This document shows, in pieces, positions 51,394 to 60,233 of a stretch of 64,000 nt of DNA. The translations under genes and the position numbers were made by a program. The DNA comes from Klebsiella quasivariicola. GTDB lineage: Bacteria; Pseudomonadota; Gammaproteobacteria; Enterobacterales; Enterobacteriaceae. Each line of letters starts with the position of its first letter. The first letter of the stretch is position 1. The notes under the pieces are model-generated. The model saw nothing but the letters and a program-made list of their open reading frames with translations, did not search any database and was not told the origin of the DNA. Where the stretch lies: NCBI RefSeq assembly GCF_002269255.1, contig NZ_CP022823.1, positions 5,146,001-5,210,000 of the forward strand. Direction: 5' to 3'.

Positions 51394-51513
51394 CCAGGCG
51401 TTATTGGCGCGGACAGTTTGGACTCGGCCAGCGCGGAAGAACCGGAGCGTACACGTAGTACGTGAGGATTCTGAGCACTGCCCGAGTTCAAAATGGCAAG
51501 CAAAATAGCCTGG
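51394..51513. repeat. ERIC-like imperfect palindromic element between malF and malG
   Basis: These 120 bp begin CCAGGCGTTATTGGC and end GCAAAATAGCCTGG, which pair imperfectly. Inner blocks also pair (ACTCGG with CCGAGT, and CGTAC with GTACG around 51448-51464). Length and architecture resemble ERIC/IRU elements, but the sequence is not the standard ERIC consensus. E. coli has only a short gap here. Confidence 0.65.
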
Positions 51514-51540
51514 AGCGAAGTCAAGGGGAGTAAAATTACA

Positions 51541-52431
51541 ATGGCTATGGTCCAACCCAAATCTCAAAAGCTGCGTCTCTTTACCACGCATCTTCTGTTA
51601 CTGATTTTCATCGCCGCGATTATGTTTCCGCTGCTGATGGTTATCGCTATCTCGCTGCGCGAAGGCAACTTCGCCACCGGCAGCCTGATCCCGGAGACCA
51701 TCTCCTGGGAACACTGGCGCCTGGCGTTAGGCTTCAGCGTGGAGCATGCGGATGGCCGCGTCACGCCGCCGCCGTTCCCGGTGCTACTGTGGCTGTGGAA
51801 CTCGATTAAGGTCGCCGGGATCACCGCGATCGGTATCGTCGCCCTCTCCACCACCTGCGCTTACGCTTTCGCCCGTATGCGCTTCCCGGGGAAAGCGACC
51901 CTGCTGAAAGGGATGCTGATTTTCCAGATGTTCCCGGCAGTGCTGTCGCTGGTAGCCCTGTACGCGTTGTTTGACCGCCTGGGCCAGTACATCCCGTTTG
52001 TCGGCCTTAACACCCACGGCGGCGTGATCTTCGCTTATATGGGCGGTATCGCGCTGCACGTCTGGACGATTAAAGGCTACTTCGAAACCATCGATGGTTC
52101 GCTGGAAGAAGCGGCGGCGCTGGATGGCGCGACCCCATGGCAGGCCTTCCGCCTCGTGCTGCTGCCGCTGTCGGTGCCGATTCTGGCGGTGGTGTTTATT
52201 CTGTCGTTCATCGCAGCCATCACCGAAGTGCCCGTCGCCTCGCTGCTGCTGCGCGATGTGAACAGCTATACCCTGGCGGTAGGTATGCAACAGTATCTCA
52301 ACCCGCAGAACTATCTGTGGGGCGACTTCGCCGCCGCGGCGGTGCTCTCCGCCATCCCGATCACGGTGGTCTTCCTGCTGGCGCAGCGCTGGCTGGTTAA
52401 CGGCCTGACGGCGGGCGGGGTGAAAGGTTAA
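51541..52431 (+). CDS. malG: Maltose transporter permease MalG
   Basis: This 296-residue inner-membrane protein starts MAMVQPKSQKLRLFTTH at 51541 after GGGGAG. It has six membrane helices and the EAA loop EEAAALDGATPWQAFRLVLLPL (about 190-211) that docks on MalK. The C-terminus GLTAGGVKG, which reaches into the MalK interface, is intact. A frame extension to 51493 runs into the palindromic element and is not native. It forms a heterodimer with MalF. A terminator follows after about 170 bp in which no gene is evident. Confidence 0.97.
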   Translation: MAMVQPKSQKLRLFTTHLLLLIFIAAIMFPLLMVIAISLREGNFATGSLIPETISWEHWRLALGFSVEHADGRVTPPPFPVLLWLWNSIKVAGITAIGIVALSTTCAYAFARMRFPGKATLLKGMLIFQMFPAVLSLVALYALFDRLGQYIPFVGLNTHGGVIFAYMGGIALHVWTIKGYFETIDGSLEEAAALDGATPWQAFRLVLLPLSVPILAVVFILSFIAAITEVPVASLLLRDVNSYTLAVGMQQYLNPQNYLWGDFAAAAVLSAIPITVVFLLAQRWLVNGLTAGGVKG

Positions 52432-52599
52432 GTTTTTTTGTAACACCGGCCCCAAATTTCAGAGGAGGGCCGACGGTCTAGCCGCAATACACGACCCCAA
52501 CCGGGTATTGTTGCCGTCGCCCTCAGCTGAAAAAGTAAGGTCAATGCCACTGCTATCCTCAACTGGACCCTACATAAATTCTATTTGTGACTGTTGGTC

Positions 52600-52624
52600 A
52601 GCGGCCCTGGAGGCCGCTTTTTTT
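52600..52624 (+). terminator. Intrinsic terminator of the malEFG operon
   Basis: AGCGGCC and GGCCGCT form a 7-bp stem with a 5-nt loop, followed by TTTTTTTT. It abuts the psiE stop codon on the other strand. Confidence 0.88.
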
Positions 52625-53034
52625 TATTCGCGTTTCAGGCGATTGGAGTTACACAGCCAGAGCGTAATCACCAGGATCAGGATCGCCGCGGAGTAAATGA
52701 GCACCGCCAGCGGCGATTCATGATCGATGATGATCAGACGCACAATCGCGGTGATACCGATATAGACGAAATAGCGCAGCGGAAAGTGGAACCCCGACTG
52801 AAAATACTTGACGATCAGCGCGATAAACTCGAAGTAGAGGAAGTAAACCACCAGACCTTCCACCAGCCGGTATTTACTGGTTGGCTCCGGGGTAAAGAGG
52901 ACATCGGCCAGATGCAGCGTCTCTTTACCGAGGAAGACGATCAAAATAATCCCCAGACACAACAGCCCAAGATTTAAAACCGTTTGCATCGCAGTGGCGA
53001 TAAAATTCACCAGAGGGCGATAAACCGACGACAT
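52624..53034 (-). CDS. psiE: Phosphate-starvation-inducible protein PsiE
   Basis: This 136-residue inner-membrane protein has four hydrophobic helices (about 15-37, 57-77, 82-100 and 106-128) and matches E. coli PsiE, including PEPTSKYRLVEGLVVYFLYFEFIALIVKYF with FHFPLRYFVYIGITAIVRL. E. coli psiE is induced by phosphate starvation through PhoB and is repressed by CRP. A CRP-like site lies upstream here. The molecular function is unknown. It converges with malG. Confidence 0.95.
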   Translation of the reverse strand: MSSVYRPLVNFIATAMQTVLNLGLLCLGIILIVFLGKETLHLADVLFTPEPTSKYRLVEGLVVYFLYFEFIALIVKYFQSGFHFPLRYFVYIGITAIVRLIIIDHESPLAVLIYSAAILILVITLWLCNSNRLKRE

Positions 53035-53082
53035 ACATTCACCTCATCATTATGATTCTTTGAGACCTGTATAACGCAAAAA

Positions 53083-53098
53083 TGTGATCCAGATCGAT
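53083..53098. promoter_or_regulatory. CRP-like site upstream of psiE
   Basis: TGTGATCCAGATCGAT has a perfect left half-site and an imperfect right one, 49-64 bp before psiE. CRP repression of psiE is reported in E. coli. I saw no convincing pho box. Confidence 0.45.
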
Positions 53099-53178
53099 AT
53101 TATTCGCTAACTTTTTGCCACCCTCGGCCAGGATGTAACAATCACAGGCCAGACGGACGGGGTAAAAAGGAAACAACC

Positions 53179-53688
53179 ATGCTAAAAATTCGTACCGCAC
53201 TGGCAGAGGATGCGGCTTTGCTCAACGAAATGGGTAATGCCAGCTATCGCCATCACTTTGCTCACCACTGGCATAACGCCGATGAGCTGGCGCATTACCT
53301 GCAACAAGAGTATTCCCTGGCCTCTTTGCAACGTAGCCTGACCGATTCGCAGTGCTGTTGGTTGATTGCTGAAGCCCCCCACCCTGTCGGCTTTGCTAAG
53401 TACACCTGTTGTCAGGCGTTGAGTGCCGAAGGTCCGTCCGGCACGCTGCTGCACAAGCTCTATCTGCTGCCGGGTGAGACCGGCCACCGCTACGGCGAGC
53501 AGATATTTCACGCCGTCGAGACGCGAGCAAAAACGGCCGGTGAAAGCTGGCTGTGGCTGGAGGTACTCGCTGATAATCCCGCCGCGCGCCGTTTTTACCA
53601 ACGCCAGGGGATGCAGCACGTGAAAGATGTCACCTTTCATTCCGCCAGCCAGCAAAGCACCTTACATATTCTGGCCAAACCAATCTGA
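53179..53688 (+). CDS. GNAT-family N-acetyltransferase
   Basis: This 169-residue protein starts MLKIRTALAEDAALLNEM after an AAAAGGAAAC ribosome site. GNAT motif A appears as LHKLYLLPGETGHRYGEQIFHAVE (about 89-112), where GETGHRYG replaces the usual Q/R-x-x-G-x-G/A pyrophosphate loop. Motif B follows as WLWLEVLADNPAARRFYQRQGM (about 123-145). Such enzymes move an acetyl group from acetyl-CoA to an amine; the substrate is unknown. It is 8 bp ahead of a hexapeptide-repeat acyltransferase gene, so the two form an operon. Confidence 0.88.
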   Translation: MLKIRTALAEDAALLNEMGNASYRHHFAHHWHNADELAHYLQQEYSLASLQRSLTDSQCCWLIAEAPHPVGFAKYTCCQALSAEGPSGTLLHKLYLLPGETGHRYGEQIFHAVETRAKTAGESWLWLEVLADNPAARRFYQRQGMQHVKDVTFHSASQQSTLHILAKPI

Positions 53689-53696
53689 GAGGCAGT

Positions 53697-54152
53697 ATGC
53701 ATACCCTTCGGGAAACGGCGATCCGCAACGTCACCAGCGGCGAAAACGTGGTGATCTACCAGCCCGCCAACCTCTACGACTGTATCCTTGGCGATAACGT
53801 GTTCGTCGGGCCATTCGTTGAGATCCAGGGCAATACCCGCATCGGCGCAAACAGTAAAATTCAATCCCACACCTTTATCTGCGAGTACGTCACCATCGGC
53901 CAGCGCTGCTTTATCGGTCACGGCGTGATGTTTGCCAACGACCTTTTCCGCGATGGCAAACCAAACGCCGACCGCGCCAGCTGGGGGCGGATCGAGATTG
54001 GCGATGACGTGTCGATCGGCAGCGGCGCCACGATTCTGGCCGTCAGCATCTGCGATGGGGTGGTGATTGGCGCGGGCAGTGTGGTCACAAAGTCCATTAC
54101 CGAGAAAGGGGTGTGGGCAGGGAATCCGGCAAGGCTGTTGCGGCGGCTATAA
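53697..54152 (+). CDS. Left-handed beta-helix (hexapeptide-repeat) acyltransferase
   Basis: This 151-residue protein is built of hexapeptide repeats from about residue 25 to 140: LGDNVFVGPFVEIQGNTRIG, SKIQSHTFICEYVTIGQRCFIGHGVMFAN, and VSIGSGATILAVSICDGVVIGAGSVVTKSI. It ends with the cap WAGNPARLLRRL common to WbbJ/NeuD/maltose-acetyltransferase-like enzymes. Members act as trimers on sugars or sugar nucleotides. The start is ATG 53697, 8 bp after the GNAT gene. The pair could modify one substrate in succession, but nothing in the context names it. Confidence 0.85.
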   Translation: MHTLRETAIRNVTSGENVVIYQPANLYDCILGDNVFVGPFVEIQGNTRIGANSKIQSHTFICEYVTIGQRCFIGHGVMFANDLFRDGKPNADRASWGRIEIGDDVSIGSGATILAVSICDGVVIGAGSVVTKSITEKGVWAGNPARLLRRL

Positions 54153-54156
54153 ATAA

Positions 54157-54182
54157 GAATGCCGACCAAAGGGTCGGCATTC
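54157..54182. terminator. Bidirectional terminator between the acyltransferase gene and pgi
   Basis: GAATGCCGACC and GGTCGGCATTC form an 11-bp stem with loop AAAG. On the reverse strand TTATTTATAG follows. It lies between convergent genes. Confidence 0.8.
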
Positions 54183-54201
54183 CGTCTTAGCTGCGCATGC
54201 G

Positions 54202-55851
<1,650 letters not shown>

Positions 55852-55972
55852 TAGCAATACTCTTCTGATTTGAGATTGTGACTTCGGTCGATTGTAGCGC
55901 CGGTGACGGAAAATTGTGATGATTTTTGTGACTTGTCCCTGACGCGGGTCAGGAATCGGGTCAAAACGGAGT

Positions 55973-56009
55973 AAAAAGCCCCATTAGTATAGCTATCATA
56001 AGGCTTTTT
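55973..56009 (+). terminator. Terminator-like hairpin upstream of pgi
   Basis: AAAAAGCC and GGCTTTTT form an 8-bp stem around a 21-nt loop, followed by T and CTGTT. No forward-strand gene ends here. It could end an unrecognised short transcript antisense to the pgi leader. Confidence 0.35.
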
Positions 56010-56204
56010 TCTGTTAGCCGCAGGGGCATGAAAAATCCGCATAACCGCAGCGTTGACATAGCTGGTGTTAAGCCTTTATATATCCGCAGTGCCTACGTAT
56101 TAGTAGGTATCTATTGCTCGCGCATTTCACGCTACAGCGAAAGGGTATTCGTGGGGGATATAATGTCCCGGCTCCCCCGGCCAGGTGAAAGACGTCGGTA
56201 ATTG

Positions 56205-56432
56205 CCAGAAGAGGTGCGTTGCCCAGGTAACCGTATTGGAGGAACCAGTCCGGGGAAAATACGTGAGGGGGAGCAACGCCGAGGTGAAAGAGCGTCTGGT
56301 CGCGCTCCTCACCGGCCACAGGGGCTGAATCCCCTGGGTTGTCACCAGAAACGTTCGCAGTCGGGCGTTTCATACCCGAACACCTCAGCGCCCAGAGCGG
56401 TGAGTCGGGTCTACAAGGTGGAGCACTTCTGG
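56205..56432 (+). promoter_or_regulatory. Lysine riboswitch in the lysC leader
   Basis: The leader closely follows the remembered E. coli lysC leader: AGAAGAGGTGCGTTGCCCAG at the 5' side, AGGGGCTGAATCCCCTGGGT in the P4/P5 area, and GGTGGAGCACTTCTGG at the 3' side. P1 forms from CCAGAAG (56205-56211) and CTTCTGG (56426-56432). Lysine binding closes the aptamer and lowers lysC expression. The P2/P3 arm region is longer or different from E. coli around 56370-56410. Downstream to 56615 lies the expression platform. Confidence 0.93.
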
Positions 56433-56615
56433 GTGACATCGTAGTTGTTTATCACTCTGCGCCACCCTGTTTATCGCTCTTCCCTTGTGCCATGGCTGAA
56501 TAATTTGGCCTGGCTTATTAAGACATTTTGTTGCGATCCGGCGGCGTCCAGCCCCTGCCAGGATCGGTGGTCAGGAATCGTTTTAATAAGTCAGGCCCCC
56601 TGACACGAGGTTGTT

Positions 56616-57965
56616 ATGACAGATCTAGTCGTCGCCAAATTTGGCGGCACCAGCGTTGCTGATTTTGACGCGATGAACCGCAGCATTGATGTGGCGCTGC
56701 TCGATGCCAATACCCGTATTGTTGTGCTCTCCGCCTCTGCCGGCGTGACCAACATTCTGGTGGCCTTAGCGGGCGGGCTGGAACCCACCGAACGTTTTTC
56801 CCAGCTGGATGCCCTGCGCCAGATCCAGTTCAATATTCTGGAGCGTTTGCGCTATCCCAACGTGATCCGCGAAGAGATTGAGCGCCTGCTGGAAAATATC
56901 ACCACGCTGGCAGAAGCCGCCGCGCTCGCCTCCTCCACCGCCCTGACCGACGAACTGGTCAGCCATGGCGAACTGATGTCCACCCTGCTGTTTGTGGAAA
57001 TTCTGCGTGAGCGCGGTATCCAGGCGCAGTGGTTTGACGCCCGTAAGGTGCTGCGTACCAACGATCGTTTTGGCCGCGCCGAACCGGATATCGCCGCCGT
57101 CGCCGAACTGACCCAGCAGCAGCTGGCGCCACGCCTGGCGGAAGGCCTGGTGGTAACCCAGGGCTTTATCGGCAGCGAAGCGAAAGGCCGCACCACCACT
57201 CTCGGCCGCGGCGGCAGCGATTATACCGCCGCTCTGCTCGGCGAAGCGCTGCATGCCACCCGTGTCGATATCTGGACCGATGTCCCGGGGATCTATACGA
57301 CCGACCCGCGCGTCGCGCCAGCGGCGAAACGCATCGACGTCATCGCCTTTGAAGAGGCGGCGGAAATGGCCACCTTTGGCGCCAAAGTGCTGCACCCGGC
57401 GACCCTGCTGCCTGCCGTGCGCAGCGATATCCCGGTGTTTGTCGGCTCCAGTAAAGAGCCTAAAGCGGGCGGTACGCTGGTATGTAAAACCACCGAGAAC
57501 CCGCCGCTGTTCCGCGCGCTGGCGCTGCGTCGCCGCCAGACGTTACTGACGCTGCACAGCCTGAATATGCTGCACTCCCGCGGCTTCCTCGCCGAAGTGT
57601 TCGGTATTCTGGCGCGCCATAACATCTCCGTCGATTTGATCACCACCTCCGAAGTGAGCGTGGCCCTGACCATGGACACCACCGGCTCAACCTCTGCGGG
57701 CGATACCCTGCTGACCCAGGCGCTGCTGACCGAGCTCTCCTCGCTGTGTCGCGTGGAAGTGGAGGAAGACCTGGCGCTGGTGGCCCTGATTGGCAATGAG
57801 CTGTCGAAAGCCTGCGGCGTAGGCAAAGAGGTCTTTGGCGTCCTCGAGCCGTTTAACATCCGCATGATTTGCTATGGCGCCTCCAGCCACAACCTCTGCT
57901 TCCTGGTGCCTGGCGCCGATGCGGAGAAAGTTGTGCAGAAGCTGCATCATAATTTGTTTGAATAA
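56616..57965 (+). CDS. lysC: Lysine-sensitive aspartokinase III
   Basis: This 449-residue enzyme begins with KFGGTSVADFDAMNRSIDVA, the aspartokinase nucleotide-binding start. It has TLGRGGSDYTAALLGEAL (about 197-214), the IDVIAFEEAAEMATFGAKVLHPATL aspartate-binding block, and two C-terminal ACT domains (about 300-449) that bind lysine. It phosphorylates aspartate, the first step toward lysine, threonine, methionine and diaminopimelate. It is controlled at two levels, by the leader riboswitch and by ACT-domain feedback. The start follows ACACGAGG. Confidence 0.98.
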   Translation: MTDLVVAKFGGTSVADFDAMNRSIDVALLDANTRIVVLSASAGVTNILVALAGGLEPTERFSQLDALRQIQFNILERLRYPNVIREEIERLLENITTLAEAAALASSTALTDELVSHGELMSTLLFVEILRERGIQAQWFDARKVLRTNDRFGRAEPDIAAVAELTQQQLAPRLAEGLVVTQGFIGSEAKGRTTTLGRGGSDYTAALLGEALHATRVDIWTDVPGIYTTDPRVAPAAKRIDVIAFEEAAEMATFGAKVLHPATLLPAVRSDIPVFVGSSKEPKAGGTLVCKTTENPPLFRALALRRRQTLLTLHSLNMLHSRGFLAEVFGILARHNISVDLITTSEVSVALTMDTTGSTSAGDTLLTQALLTELSSLCRVEVEEDLALVALIGNELSKACGVGKEVFGVLEPFNIRMICYGASSHNLCFLVPGADAEKVVQKLHHNLFE

Positions 57966-57994
57966 AATTCATTAGCACGATAAACAATACCTAT

Positions 57995-58014
57995 AGCCGG
58001 GCTCGAACCCGGCT
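57995..58014 (+). terminator. Intrinsic terminator after lysC
   Basis: AGCCGGG and CCCGGCT form a 7-bp stem with a 6-nt loop, followed by TTTTTA. It lies 29 bp after the lysC stop. Confidence 0.88.
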
Positions 58015-58104
58015 TTTTTATAACAACATCAACACAACCAGCTGACCTGCTCGCCGCCCCATCGGGATGGCGCGGCCCGGTTCGCGTATCGCAAGGAACA
58101 CAAC

Positions 58105-59034
58105 ATGCTCGCAACTTTGACGCGGCTGTTCCCGTTATGGGCACTGCTGCTCTCCGTTCTGGCCTATTACACCCCCACCACCTTCACCCCGATTGGCCCA
58201 TGGGTCACCACCCTGCTGATGCTGATCATGTTCGGTATGGGCGTCCATCTGAAGCTGGAAGATTTCAAACGCGTCCTGTCGCGCCCGGCGCCGGTCGCTG
58301 CGGGGATCTTTCTCCATTATCTGGTGATGCCGCTCGCCGCCTGGCTGCTGGCGCTGCTGTTTCATATGCCGCCGGAGCTTTCCGCCGGGATGGTGCTGGT
58401 CGGCAGCGTCGCCAGCGGAACCGCCTCCAACGTCATGATCTTTCTGGCAAAAGGGGATGTGGCGCTGTCGGTAACCATCTCCTCAGTTTCCACGCTGGTT
58501 GGCGTGGTCGCGACACCGCTGCTCACCCGTCTGTACGTCGACGCGCATATTCAGGTCGACGTCATGGGCATGTTGCTCAGCATTCTGCAGATTGTGGTCA
58601 TCCCCATCGCGCTGGGACTGATTGTCCATCATCTGCTGCCGAAGGTGGTGAAAGCGGTGGAGCCGTTCCTGCCCGCCTTCTCGATGGTGTGCATTCTGGC
58701 GATCATCAGCGCGGTGGTGGCGGGTTCCGCCGCCCATATTGCCTCCGTCGGCCTGGTGGTGATTATCGCGGTGATCCTGCATAACACTATTGGTCTGCTT
58801 GGCGGGTACTGGGGCGGACGTCTGTTTGGTTTTGATGAATCCACCTGCCGTACGCTGGCGATCGAGGTGGGGATGCAGAACTCCGGCCTGGCGGCCGCGC
58901 TGGGTAAAATTTACTTCGGCCCGCTGGCGGCGCTGCCGGGCGCGCTGTTCTCCGTCTGGCATAACCTGTCCGGTTCGCTGCTGGCCGGGTACTGGTCAGG
59001 AAAGCCCATCGCCAAAAAAGCCGACAAGCGCTGA
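58105..59034 (+). CDS. panS: Bile acid:sodium symporter family transporter, PanS-like
   Basis: This 309-residue polytopic membrane protein has about nine or ten helices and SBF-family signatures: GSVASGTASNVMIFLAKGD (about 109-127) and TLAIEVGMQNSGLAAALG (about 250-267), the two sodium-site crossover helices. It closely resembles the Salmonella transporter PanS, which takes up ketopantoate, a coenzyme A precursor, as far as I recall. The start at 58105 (MLATLTRLFPLWALLL) follows AAGGAAC. It lies alone between lysC and a toxin-antitoxin pair. Confidence 0.8.
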   Translation: MLATLTRLFPLWALLLSVLAYYTPTTFTPIGPWVTTLLMLIMFGMGVHLKLEDFKRVLSRPAPVAAGIFLHYLVMPLAAWLLALLFHMPPELSAGMVLVGSVASGTASNVMIFLAKGDVALSVTISSVSTLVGVVATPLLTRLYVDAHIQVDVMGMLLSILQIVVIPIALGLIVHHLLPKVVKAVEPFLPAFSMVCILAIISAVVAGSAAHIASVGLVVIIAVILHNTIGLLGGYWGGRLFGFDESTCRTLAIEVGMQNSGLAAALGKIYFGPLAALPGALFSVWHNLSGSLLAGYWSGKPIAKKADKR

Positions 59035-59041
59035 GCGTGAT

Positions 59042-59065
59042 ACGTCCGGGCGCAGGCCCGGACGT
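59042..59065. terminator. Hairpin between panS and the toxin-antitoxin pair
   Basis: ACGTCCGGGC and GCCCGGACGT form a perfect 10-bp stem with a GCAG loop, between two convergent gene ends. It lacks a U-tract on either side. Confidence 0.6.
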
Positions 59066-59070
59066 GTGCG

Positions 59071-59409
59071 TTATCCAATCTGCAAACGTACTGGTTTACC
59101 TAACTTCATTAACATCATGACTAACGCATCCAGGGTAAACTTACTGGTTTTCTGGTTGACCACATCTGAAATACGCGGGCGCGAAATGCTCAACTTCGCG
59201 GCAGCATCGGCCTGCTTCAATTGATGTTCATCTATCCACTCAGCGATTTCCTGCATTAACTGTCGTTTAAGCGCTATCAACTGCTCAACTTCTTTTTCCG
59301 CTTGTCCCCGAAGCTGCTCTGCGTCAGCATCATCAAAGCCCAGTTCACTGAATATATTGCTCTCTTCAGAGGTCACATGACGGATACCATCCACACTCTT
59401 ACGATTCAT
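59071..59409 (-). CDS. XRE-family antitoxin (HigA-like)
   Basis: This 112-residue protein has a C-terminal helix-turn-helix: LKQADAAAKLSISRPRISDVV (about 64-84), with an acidic N-terminal region (SEESNIFSELGFDDADAEQL). It starts within the end of the toxin gene (11-bp overlap, 59399-59409), the usual coupling of host-inhibition-of-growth pairs in which toxin precedes antitoxin. It should neutralise the toxin and bind the palindrome before the operon. XRE antitoxins of this length with the HTH at the C-terminal half pair with Gp49-type toxins. Confidence 0.85.
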   Translation of the reverse strand: MNRKSVDGIRHVTSEESNIFSELGFDDADAEQLRGQAEKEVEQLIALKRQLMQEIAEWIDEHQLKQADAAAKLSISRPRISDVVNQKTSKFTLDALVMMLMKLGKPVRLQIG

Positions 59410-59761
59410 TTATGACTCCTGTGTTCCTGCTGTATAACCTGCAAACGGCTTCTGACAATCTGTTTTCGTGTTCGGCGGTACGCCGCGTCTTTTTGTTAAA
59501 ACAGTGCAGGACATATATCGCCTCTGCAAAACGGGCCAGATAAATTACCCGATATGCACCGGAAAAGTGGCGCAGGCGGATTTCTTCAACGCCCCGCCCC
59601 AGTTGAGGCATCGCTTTCCAGTCCGCAGCCTCTAAACCCGACTGTAAACGATAAAGCTGGAATCCGGCATCTCTGCGGACATCCTCAGGAAACTGGCGCA
59701 GATCGTCAAAGGAAGAGCCCATCCAGACGATACGCCTTAATCTCTGTTGCTGATTGAGCAT
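59399..59761 (-). CDS. RelE/HigB-type toxin (phage Gp49-like family)
   Basis: This 120-residue basic protein begins MLNQQQRLRRIVWMGSSFDDLRQFPEDVR. It carries the Gp49 family pattern: a helix with RRDAGFQLYRLQSGL, WKAMPQLGRGVEEIRLRHFSGAYRVIYLARF (central strands, about 48-80) and the ending YVLHCFNKKTRRT (about 83-96). Members of this family cleave ribosome-bound mRNA. AAGGA precedes the ATG. It overlaps the antitoxin by 11 bp, and an 18-bp perfect palindrome lies 11 bp upstream. Toxicity has not been shown; the call rests on family and gene order. Confidence 0.87.
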   Translation of the reverse strand: MLNQQQRLRRIVWMGSSFDDLRQFPEDVRRDAGFQLYRLQSGLEAADWKAMPQLGRGVEEIRLRHFSGAYRVIYLARFAEAIYVLHCFNKKTRRTAEHENRLSEAVCRLYSRNTGVINES

Positions 59762-59771
59762 ACCACATCCT

Positions 59772-59789
59772 TGTATAAAATTTTATACA
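59772..59789. promoter_or_regulatory. Palindromic operator of the toxin-antitoxin operon
   Basis: TGTATAAAATTTTATACA is a perfect 18-bp palindrome 11 bp before the toxin ATG. It also contains a TATAAAAT promoter-like core. It is the expected autoregulatory site for the XRE antitoxin. Confidence 0.7.
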
Positions 59790-59960
59790 TCACCCGCCCA
59801 AAATTTGTCGTCGTTGGACGGGAGACGTGCCATTACCCTAAGCCAGACCCGTTCACTGGTCACGAACGAGGGAAATATTCTGCGAGGCGCTTTCCGGATG
59901 CGTTCTATTTTGCGCTGATTGCCGTACACTGGGTGCTCTGGTCTGACTGAGGGCACCACC

Positions 59961-60233
59961 ATGGCACTCCCCCGTATTACACAAAAAGAGATGACCGAGC
60001 GCGAACAGCGCGAATTGAAAACGCTGCTTGACCGCGCGCGTATTGCGCATGGCCGCCCGCTGAGCAATGCGGAAACGAACAGCGTGAAAAAGGAATATAT
60101 CGATAAGCTGATGGCGCAGCGTGAAGCGGAAGCGAAGAAAGCCCGCCAGGTGAGAAAACAGCAGGCTTACAAAACGGACAAGGAAGCGACCTTTTCCTGG
60201 TCGGCGAATACGCCGACCCGCGGCAGGCGTTAA
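59961..60233 (+). CDS. yjbD: YjbD family protein (DUF3811)
   Basis: This 90-residue, highly charged helical protein starts MALPRITQKEMTEREQREL at 59961; the frame upstream to 59919 is not conserved. It matches E. coli YjbD along its length, including RARIAHGRPLSNAETN and the tail FSWSANTPTRGRR. The long run of alternating Lys/Glu/Arg residues suggests one extended helix. The function is unknown. Its stop overlaps the convergent rluF by 4 bp. Confidence 0.92.
   Translation: MALPRITQKEMTEREQRELKTLLDRARIAHGRPLSNAETNSVKKEYIDKLMAQREAEAKKARQVRKQQAYKTDKEATFSWSANTPTRGRR

Noticed and set aside
51394..51513. Calling the malF-malG spacer a canonical ERIC element
   Set aside because: Length and palindromic plan fit, but the conserved central ERIC sequence is not matched, so only ERIC-like is claimed.
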